From Branchiostoma floridae (Eukaryota; Chordata; Leptocardii; Amphioxiformes; Branchiostomatidae): a DNA stretch of 64,000 nucleotides. Of this stretch, positions 52,101-61,200 are shown one piece after another. The stretch lies in contig NC_049987.1 in NCBI RefSeq assembly GCF_000003815.2, forward strand, positions 8,106,780 to 8,170,779, read 5' to 3'. How positions within the stretch are numbered: the stretch's first letter is position 1; each line of letters opens with the position of its first letter. Position numbers and translations under genes: made by a program. The notes beneath the pieces were generated by a model. That model worked only from the letters and a program-made list of their open reading frames with translations, did no database searches and was not told the DNA's origin.

Positions 52101-55100
52101 TGCTATCAGTACCAGGGTTGGCTGCAGACCTCCAAAAAGAAACCCCAGAACAAAGCCGGAGTCCCTACCTTCCGGGGATTGCTACTTCGGGGAAATACGC
52201 TATCCCGGATATATGCGGGCGCGGCACACAGGGCATGTATATGTGTGCCGGATATATCCGAGCTGGGCATTGAATGTGACGCATCAAAGCAGATCACACC
52301 AGTTTACATCCATTATCATTAACTCAAGAAATAACATACTACAGGCTCACCAATAGATCGTTTTCATGTGACGTCACAGTTGCGATCGAACGTTCGAACG
52401 GCCATGTTGGATGATAAGCTGCTCGATCTCCACACGGCTGTGTGTTGCACGTACATGGAAAGAAGTTTTTTTTTTTTTTGGTATTATTTACAAACGGGCT
52501 GGTTGTTCGATGTGCTAACTGCGAGTTCCATGAACACAGGATACAGCGCACTCGCCGTTTCTATCTAACAACACAGTTATCCCATTTTAACTCGATTGAA
52601 TCACTATTCTAGCGGCCCGCCAACATGGGTCCCCATATGCATGCGGAGTTTGCTCATCTGTGATCAATTGTTACAAATTTAGTCGTTTTTTTGGTGGACT
52701 TACATGGTCTTTTAGAAAATAGTACTCTCCTACAAATTTAGTCGTTTTTTTTTTGTACGTAAAGACGTGGTCTTTTAGAAAATAGCACTCTCCTCTGCAA
52801 GAAAATAGTTTAAGAGTCATTTCATGGCATACGGCCCATCTACATTTCGTTATCTGATAAAAGCTCCTTGATAAAAGCTCCTTGGTTATTCTAGTTATTT
52901 GCACAATGAGCATATACGTTTCCCACGTCAGAGGTTGAACTTTTACCTCAAGTCAAGTCAAGTGTAGTGACAGGTTAACCGGTTAGACAACATCTTCAGA
53001 CAGGGTGTGACACGGGCAGGTCAGCACTGCAAGCTTAAAGATCTCTAACTTTGTCACCAACTTTGTCTCACAGGTGGGAATATATTTACTGTGTAGGTTC
53101 TAGTTGAAGAAATGAAGGTTGTCTTCTGTCGCAGTGAGCAGGGTTTGAAAAGCTTCACAGCATGCAAGTTACCACGCACACATAGAGTCCATTCCAAGAC
53201 ACCATGTGGATGTTTGTTGCCATTGTTTAGAATTGATTTTAAAGTTTTGTAATTATATGTCTAGGACATTTGATACTTCAGAAATATTTATAACACTGTT
53301 TCAACTTTATAAATATTTCCCTGGTCCTATAAAACTTTGGAAATATTCATGGTGTGGAATTGGATACTTCTAATGGTTTCTAAATAATGATAACAGCATT
53401 CTACCATTATTTACCATTTTGTACCATTTTTTGTAAATGGTTCGGTGGGCTGGGAAGATAGCAATTCACACATCCTTGCAAAGTATGGTTGGGTGCCATG
53501 CAACAATGGCCCACCACAAAGGATCCACCAGTGCCCAGCAGTGAAATCTAAAAATATAAAGATGCAACAATAGGGCTTACTTTTATGGGGGCAATTAACT
53601 AATTTTACCATTTGGCCAGGTTTACCATTTTTTGTAAATATTTGTAAATGTGAAATAATCACAGAGAGGTTTTACAATTATTCTAATTCTAAATAAAGAT
53701 ATTTTTGTACAGTTACTTTCAAAATGTTTCTAAAATATTCAAAGAAATTCAAATAAATGAGTATTTTCTTTCTCAATTTTTTAAAAATAATCTAATTATT
53801 GTGGCTCAGATATTTTTTTATTCAAAATAATTCAGACTAATTATAAATATCGCCTAAAAACCCTCATGGTGTCTTGGAATGGACTCTATGCGGAACTATC
53901 ATTGTAGAAAATATGTTACGATCAAATGTTTATCTTGTTCTCAGTTTAGCGTATTGGGGGAGAATACAATAACGTTACGGTGTCGAGGTGATGTACAAGT
54001 TGGTGGGGTTAAGACGTTGTAGTCCAACTTTGTCGCAGTATGGCTGAAAATACGTAGTTTGGGTTGTTACATTTTGCACTAGATGTGTTTACAAAATCTC
54101 TCACTGGCTGGGTTTAATGAGGGGGGCGGAAAGTTTTTAGTCAGGCTATGGTTACTAACGAAGTAGTTGAGTCAGACCGTACCTCAGGCCGAAAGACAAG
54201 TCGTATTGAAGCTCGTTGGGTGAACTACGCGCGAGTTCTCCAAATTACGTCGCGCCTTGTCAAACAACGTCATAGTTGGCTGAAGCACGCCATAGCTCAG
54301 TTTTGACCGGAGTAGAAAACCATTCACACGGAGTCAGAGTTGGAGAAGCGCCAAATCTTGCCCCTTGTGAGGCTGAAGTGGACAGTGAGGGCAGCTGGAT
54401 ACTGGGGTAGACTGTGTAACGCAAACTCCGATGTATAGGGCTGTAGCTAGTCTAGTCATCCGTGCGCAGCCTATATGATAGAAGTGTACATAACGTTATA
54501 CAGTCGCCCAGGGTAGCGGTAACAGATGTCCGGGTATTCAACCATTGGCAAGAGCGTTAGATCGTCAAATGCCTTTTCTCTTAAAGCATATGGATTATTG
54601 CAACTTTGTCCTGATATCTAGCCTTGGCTACATCACTATATCATTCACAGTACGGAGACAAAACAGCACACTTGAACCCGCCACAAGTAACTTTGGTAGC
54701 GCCGTTCTGTGTTCTATTTATCCAGGTTATCATCCAACATGGCGCCCACGCGTGGCGAAGCGGTTTTCGAACGTTCTGTGAAAACGATCTATAACAGTTG
54801 CTTTTAAGAAAATGGTGCTTCAGCTTCAAGAACTTGGAAGGTCTGAGGTAGTTGAGCTTTAGCAACAGCGGCTTGGTAATCATTTAACGTTATTTTCCAG
54901 TTTTACACCATTTCAAGAATCATTGTAACTAAACAAAAAGTTTCTGTCTGTACCCTGCACAGTTGAAGAGGATGTCCACACGGTCTAACTGGTCCACCAG
55001 TGCTGTAACCTGGTCCTTGTCTGCCACATTCAGTGTCTTGGCTTCAATTCCTGATGACGAGATAAACACATAAATGTATACCTAATATAAATCATGATAT

Positions 55101-56058
55101 CAGAATCATCTAACTGAGTTGTCCATTCTGAAACACATTTGAAGTATTGTATTACACATAACGTTACATGTGTAATGTTACATGCTACTAATCTTTGAAT
55201 AGTTGAAATTGATATTCTTGTCCCTTTAAATACTTACAAATGTTTATACAACCCCTAAGTGTGAAACACTAAAGAACTATCCTGACTACATGCATGGATG
55301 TTATGGTTCATCATATTTTTTCTCACTCACTCACTCTGTAACTCACTCACTCACTCACTCACTCACTCACTCACTCACTCACTCACTCACTCACTCACTC
55401 ACTCACTCACTCACTCACTCACTCACTCACTCACTCACTCACTCACTCACTCACTCACTCACTCCTGCTCAGACAGAACTATCACCTGGCACATCTTTGA
55501 CTTCCTGCTCCAGTTTACTGATGTTGACATCTGTAGCGATCACTCTGGCTCCCTCCTTAGCAAATGCCTGCAGAGAAAATTCAACATAAATTTTTTGAGT
55601 ACATTATAATAGTTACAGTACAGCAAAATTTGGAAGAGGTCTTTGGACTTGGGTCTGTGCAAAAATAAGCTCAGCTGATCAGGGGGCGTGGTCGGGTGGC
55701 AACGGTAGGCACCCTGAGGCGTTGCCAAAAATGTCATTCCCAGGATGGATGCATAACAAAGGAAAAGAGGACTATCATTTAATTTAAGTATAGTTGGAGT
55801 AAATCTAGGAGGTTTAAACTCCTTAAGTGAATGAAGTGAACCCATAGGCCACGGACATGGTGAGACTCGGCCGGGTTCAACGATCATCCAGGGTAGGAGT
55901 TTCGTGAGTGCGGAAACGAGGGAAGACTCCCGACTAGCGCCGCTGGAACTGTCAGTCAGCAACTCAGCGATGCCGCCAGCACTTACCAGAACTGTAGATA
56001 GTCCTATCCCCTGTGCAGACGCCGTGCAAAGTGCCACTTTCCCGTCCAAACGCCCCAT
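46154..56058 (-). CDS. BDH2: BDH2/DHRS6-type short-chain dehydrogenase, complete, 9 exons
   Basis: This is a cytosolic classical SDR. The mammalian homologue is called 3-hydroxybutyrate dehydrogenase type 2 and has also been described as a 4-oxo-L-proline reductase. Exons in transcript order: 56058-55987, 55567-55486, 55050-54954, 51892-51784, 47724-47664, 47212-47099, 46882-46824, 46529-46437, 46210-46154. They total 744 nt, 247 residues; human is about 245. The protein starts MGRLDGKV and ends IDGGWSLA. SDR landmarks: TASAQGIG cofactor loop (residues 12-19), D in VIATD, NCAG at 81-84, serine cluster at 131-135, catalytic YSVSK (Tyr148, Lys152), CPATVETPS (usually PG in this family) and YLASDE. 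The frame is open upstream of the chosen Met; the start is set by homology. Introns carry a minisatellite of its own splice junction, a GTGA microsatellite and large transposons. Confidence 0.95.
47877..48184 (-). repeat. Minisatellite array 1: seven 44-bp copies of the BDH2 exon 4/intron 4 junction
   Basis: Units start at 47877, 47921, 47965, 48009, 48053, 48096 and 48140 (one is 43 bp). On the minus strand each unit is 34 bases of exon-like sequence ending CCAAAG followed by GTGAGTCAAC, a good 5' splice site. It is separated from array 2 only by the composite insertion 48185-51333. Confidence 0.9.
48185..51333. mobile_element. Composite hAT-like insertion, 3149 bp, with two direct MITE copies at its ends
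   Basis: Outer ends TAGGGCTGGG and CCCAGCCCTA. GTTGACTC (8 bp) flanks both (48177-48184 and 51334-51341). Copy A is 48185-48617 and copy B 50878-51333, in the same orientation. The inner junctions of A (ATCTTGAG) and B (GTTAGACA) do not carry the duplication. The 2260-bp cargo has tandem units of roughly 180-215 bp around ACAAGCTGTAAGGTACAGCTCG (cores near 49050, 49231, 49446, 49660, 50057), bounded by two similar segments at about 48624-48830 and 50341-50570. No ORF was recognised. Confidence 0.75.
51334..51824 (-). repeat. Minisatellite array 2: eleven 44-bp units including the genuine BDH2 exon 4 end
   Basis: Units start at 51341, then every 44 bases to 51781. The last (51781-51824) is the real exon end, encoding MYFLCRAVLPK plus its donor at 51781-51783. 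Units differ by a few substitutions (GGAAGAA for GGAAGGA, CGGCACAGG for CGACACAAG). Unit length is not a multiple of three. Confidence 0.9.
52356..54789. mobile_element. 2.4-kb non-autonomous TIR element in BDH2 intron 3
   Basis: The left end starts GATCGTTTTCATGTGACG and the right end finishes GTGAAAACGATC. Subterminal CATGTTGGATGATAA and CGAACGTTC recur inverted, and TA lies on each side. The interior has no transposase and contains a nested element at 53181-53890. Confidence 0.6.
53181..53890. mobile_element. Nested MITE with CATAGAGTCCATTCC ends
   Basis: Perfect inverted ends of about 26 bp, CATAGAGTCCATTCCAAGAC on the left and its complement on the right. If TA is read as target duplication, the element is 53185-53886 with GAGTCCATTCC ends. 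Interior very AT-rich with TAAATATTT-type repeats. Confidence 0.7.
55322..55464 (-). repeat. GTGA microsatellite immediately downstream of the BDH2 exon 2 donor
   Basis: About 140 bp of ACTC on the plus strand, that is GAGT/GTGA on the gene's sense strand. It starts 21 bases after the exon 2 donor at 55485. Every repeat contains GTGAGT, the consensus 5' splice-site hexamer. Confidence 0.95.
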
Positions 56059-58270
56059 TTTCCACAGAGTCTCTAAAAATCTAACCCCAAAATCTGACCT
56101 TTGTACTATTTTACGTATGGTCTGTGCGTTGGGGTCAAGGGGCACCACAAATTGCGGCAACAACCAACTCGCACGACTCGTTTGTTGGCATAACGTCCGT
56201 ATAATAAATACATGAACCAAAGACGTGCCAACTCCATTGTGGACAGAATGATAAGCCACGAAGGTTGAGTTGCATGGATATATTAAAATCGACTTCAATT
56301 ATTCAGGTATTCTGAATATAACCTCCTTGATGAGTTCACGTAATTCGTAGTGAGGATGGAAAATTGACTGTAATTCGTAGCCAGTGTATTTCACGTAAAG
56401 CGTAATCTAGCCTAAAAATTTCACGTAAAGCGTAATCTAGCCTAAAAATTACCCGTAAATCGTAGCCTGGTCTCCCAAATTTCATAAGTCGAAGGGTAGT
56501 CTACCAGTGAATTTAGCCCCTCAAAACACGGGAAATTGTTTCAGATGATCAAGATTTCAAAATTTCCCTTGCAAATCCTTTCACATTCGGTCATCGACAA
56601 GCCAAAATATGTATCGGAGGCCTCGCCCTCACCTTTTGCCGTTAATAGGAATGTTATTGAAGGTAGCTAGATTCATGGATTAGTCTGGCAGCAAAATTTG
56701 CCTATCAAAATGCAGGAAATATCATCTTAGAGGTTCAAGATGTCAAAGTTGTTGTTGAAAATTAAATTTCCATCTAATTACGGACAGACTACTATAGTTA
56801 CATATGCAAAATGCTATTATCTCCTTCAGTCTGTTCATTCGCGATTAGGTCTGTTCATTCGTGATTCATAATCACCGGTCTAACCAGTTTTTAGGCATAA
56901 AGGCAGCTCCGAGTCCTACTAAGTTCTACATACCAGACCATCTAAATCTACACGGGCTGTTCTCGGCATTGACAGGTAAAACTGCAGTCAAACGTTTATC
57001 TTCACTATTTGTTTGCATTGTAGTAGTTTCGTACTCTACAGAACGTTAAACTTTAAATCGGTAACACCTGAATTCGGTAAAATTTTTAACTTGTTCTTTA
57101 TGTATCCGGATTTTCTTGTCCGGCTTAACTTGGTCACTCCCAATCCCTACATCCGAATGCCTGAGAATGCAGAGAATGAGTCAAAGCCTGTGTAGGCTTA
57201 CGTGTGTTCATAACAACACCTACATGTATCTACTCGTTGATTTGTATTTGAGTCAATAACAGAAACAGCAAGACAGAACATTCAGGCCGACTCTAGTATG
57301 TGGTTCATCTTTACGCTTGACAGGAAAATTGGGCAACATCTTTAAATAGCGTAAACCGTTGCCAGCCTTTCTGAATTTAGCGTAAAACGTTACCGGCCTT
57401 CGTGAATTTAACGTAAAGCGTTGTCGACCGTCCCGAATTTAGCGTAAAGCGTTGTCAGGACCCTCCATGCAAACCCTCAATGAGTATCTCACTGACCTTG
57501 GTGATTCGTGAGTTGCCTCAAGTCAGTTAGTGAAGGATAAGTGAAAGGTTAGATAGCATCTACAGAACACCGGTTAGACAGCATTTACAGGTCAGTGCTG
57601 TCAATAACTTTGTGTCACAGGTAGGACCAGATTGTAGTTGAGTCACGCCGTACTTTGCCGAACTAAGCCGTAGTTCAAAGAACTTGATCCAATACGGCTT
57701 AACGTCCTGAAGAACGCCGTAGCTGCCTGAAGTACGGCCTGACTCAACTACGCCATAATAACCCCAACGTTGTACTGTGGCTGGGCTGTGTTCGGGGTAT
57801 GGGCACTAGACAACGGGAGCAATAAAATCCATGCACACGTACATAATGCTGTACGGCGTAGTTGGCCATTTCTCAGATAATACTGGCGGATCAGCACTGA
57901 AAGATTTTTAACATTGAGCTGTCCATTTTACATGACATGTTACACAGGTAGCATAGGAATGTACGTATATTTAAGGTACATATTCTAAATCTTGGTTTGA
58001 GGAAGCTTCTTCGATCGTTCTGCCTCCGTAGTGACCGCTGGCTCAGTACGGAGGATGGTACCCAGACTACAACTGATGTCCACTGCAGATCTGTTGTCAT
58101 TTTGGTAACACTAGCGTCCCTGTTGTAGTTGTTTGTACAGAATCTGGCGGCCACACTATATGATATAACATAAGGTAATCCAGAAGTAGATAATCCAGAG
58201 GTAGATAAGGCATTTCCCAAAAAAATGAAGACGTTAACCTTTCGAGGTGCATTTTATTCTTGCAGCAAAC
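56059..58270. other. Divergent intergenic region with short tandem CGTAAAGCG-type repeats
   Basis: About 2.2 kb between the start codons of the BDH2-like gene (minus) and the oxygenase (plus); both promoters must lie here or in 5' UTR introns. Repeats around a CGTAAAGCG core occur at 56392-56475 (a 32-bp unit, TTTCACGTAAAGCGTAATC type, about 2.5 copies) and at 57345-57455 (GAATTTAGCGTAAAGCG type, about 3.5 copies). A hairpin lies at about 57633-57757, whose arms begin GTAGTTGAGTCA. The part at 57510-57840 resembles sequence at about 52940-54060. No TATA box could be assigned with confidence. Confidence 0.5.
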
Positions 58271-61200
58271 ATGAGTGGCTACATTCCAGTCGTGGATTTC
58301 TCGGCCTACGGCCTTGACAACAAGACCGTGAACAAAGCCGACCTGGAAGCACTGACGGACGAACTCATGCAGGCTTTCACCACCGTGGGCTTCGTGTACC
58401 TGAAGAACACAGGTATACCAACATCAGAGGTAAGGATAGCCAAGATACCAATCAGTATTTCATGTGCCATTTTGCAATGTTTCTATGGACAATTTTCACA
58501 TCTCTTCCATGTTCTACTAGTATATATCTATAACCAAGAAGCGAGAAGAAGCCGAACTTTTGTGTTAGACTAGATTTGTGACACCTTTATATGTATATAT
58601 CCTGACTTGTTGTGACCTGTACTTAGCTCGGTTGGGCAAAATTGTACAATAAAGGTCTTCATTCATTCATTATAACGTTACACTACCAAGGGTGTAAATG
58701 TGATTTGTATACATGTGAATTTAACGGAGAAACCTCCAGAAATGCTTAAAGAAGTAACTTCAGTGAAAATATATGTGAGAGTGACAAATTGGAATGTTAG
58801 GGAAATGTGAAGCATGAAATAATGTGAATCAGATAAACATCCTCATTCTGAGCTTTTGACATAATGTATACTTGTCTGCGCCCATTGTCTGCGACAACGC
58901 CCCTTTTCTGTCAAAACTTTCCCCCCAATATTTTGGTACTATTTTGCAATTATATGTTATTCACATTTCATAATTTCACAAAACATTTCATATTATTCCT
59001 TTCACATATTCTTTGACGAAGTCATATCTTGTTACATTCCTAAAAAGTTCGAAATTTCCCCATCAAATTCACATAAAGGTCACATGTTCGTCCCTGGCAG
59101 TGTTATTGTTATTAGCCTGACTGAAATCGCGCCCCTAGCGGCCGGCCTTACAATTGCCGCCGCCTTAGGAGCTCTAGGGGAGAGGGTAATTAACCCCAGC
59201 CAGCGAGAGATTGTGTAAACACAGGCTAACAGTGTCATATTCCTAGTGAGTTTTCATTTTCAATTGGGTATCATCAACAGTTAACCAAAAACAAACTTGT
59301 GTCCCTGTATGATGTCATTGTTTTCAATCTTTTATTCAAAGTCTCCCTCGACTCACAACGTAATGTTCACATGCCCCAGAGATACGGTTTGGGCATGTGT
59401 ACTTTAATAGGCCACATTCATTCATTTCATTTCTATTCATGTATCTTGTCTTTCTTCATTTGCGATTAGCCCCATGGGCATGAATTCATTTCTTTTTCAA
59501 TCGAAAAGGCCTCTGTCTTCTATATTTTTACAGGTGAATGGCGTATTTGATGTCTACGATAAATTCTGTTTTCAACCTGAAGCCGTGAAGGAGAAATATT
59601 CCCGTCCGGTGGACAGGACAGCAGAGCGGCACGGCTGGATGGCCCTGGGGAGAGAAATGTGAATACTTTTGCTTCTGTTCTAATCCACAAATAAACTTTC
59701 TGACACAGACAACCGTTTAGTTTAGCTCCAGTTTGTTTTGCACATTTTTCTAGCCCTACGTTCGAACGGCAATGCTTCCGTAGCATGATAGGTTGGAGTA
59801 CGAATTCAAAGCAAATTCAAAGTCGTGGACGTGTTGTACAACATAGAGCTTACTCTCCAAGCAGAGGTTAGGCTCCGGCTGTTTTTTAAGGTTTTTTTAG
59901 TCGTTTTTATCGGGCTTTCTATNNNNNNNNNNNNNNNNNNNNNNNNNNNNNNNNNNNNNNNNNNNNNNNNNNNNNNNNNNNNNNNNNNNNNNNNNNNNNN
60001 NNNNNNNNNNNNNNNNNNNNNNNNNNNNNNNNNNNNNNNNNNNNNNNNNNNNNNNNNNNNNNNNNNNNNNNNNNNNNNNNNNNNNNNNNNNNNNNNNNNN
60101 NNNNNNNNNNNNNNNNNNNNNNNNNNNNNNNNNNNNNNNNNNNNNAGTCCAGATCATCAGACGCCTGTCACCCTAGTTGGGATAACTAGAACGCAAATGT
60201 CCTTGGTTGCTAGGGCTGACGTATGTAGGCGGTGCCTTGGTAACACGAACTGTTGCATCATTGCGGATTCGAATGCCTCATAGGAATTTTGTCCGAGTGC
60301 AAGTACCAATGACTTGCCATGCGATTAATAAACTTGAAAAATCTCCATACGCCAACTTGGAGTAAGTATGTTCATGAATCCATCTGCGCATTTACAGGTC
60401 AAAGGTTAAGGCCCCTAACTTGTAAACAGTTCTTGTCTCGGCCATGCTTTTTACATGTCTCTCCCTCGCTATATATATATATATATCGCTATATACCATA
60501 TATACACGACCACCTTCGGTCGGTTTGTATAATAGTGCGTTGTTTAACTTTCAGGGGCCTTCACCTTTGACCTGCGCACGCGCAGTTGGACTCCGTTGGA
60601 CATGCGTGTTGTTATGGCCTTTATAACGGTTTGTCCTCGGTTCTAGGTGGTGTCCGGACCATGTGATTACTCAGTGCGTCATTGAAAAATTTGAAGGTCT
60701 TGCACAACTAGATAACAATCGCCAATGAGTCAGAGTGGAAGTGATTGCTGTCCTCTTCTTGGCGAGTACATAGAGCTGCCTAATGAGGAAAGGTAGCAAA
60801 TCCACGACGCTTTGTGGAAAATCCTGTGGCGAAAAAAGAATCGTTTGGATGACGAATGTGACTGCCTAGAGTTTTGTTGGAAATAGTGGTTTTATTTAAC
60901 AGGTTTCCGTTTTCTCTCATTTTTTGCAGGTTGTCTCTGGTGGGGAGAGACACGCCTGCCCCTGGTGACCTAAAGGAATGCTTCAACATACATCCACCTC
61001 TTACTGAAGGGCAGGTGTGTATTCCTTTGTAATCTCTAAATACAACAAGGGATGGCAGATAAAATAGAAAAGTGCCGGGGTCTAGAAAAAGTAGACGTGC
61101 TCCTTGCACACACCCTTTCGTGTTGCTTACAGTTTCTATTGCCTAGGTATGGTAATGTCAGGTAAATTTTAATGGGTGTGTGTATACTACATGTACGATC

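Noticed and set aside
55290-55609. Plus-strand ORFs rich in LTHS repeats
   Set aside because: Pure translation of the ACTC microsatellite in an intron of a minus-strand gene; not a protein.
55540-56298. Upstream in-frame extension of the BDH2-like protein to 56298
   Set aside because: The extension is open but has no similarity to SDRs; the family start MGRLDGK fits the ATG at 56058.
58390-58412. Earlier donor for oxygenase exon 1 at 58412/58413
   Set aside because: It leaves phase 1, incompatible with exon 2; the donor at 58429/58430 (GAG/GTAAGG) preserves the frame.
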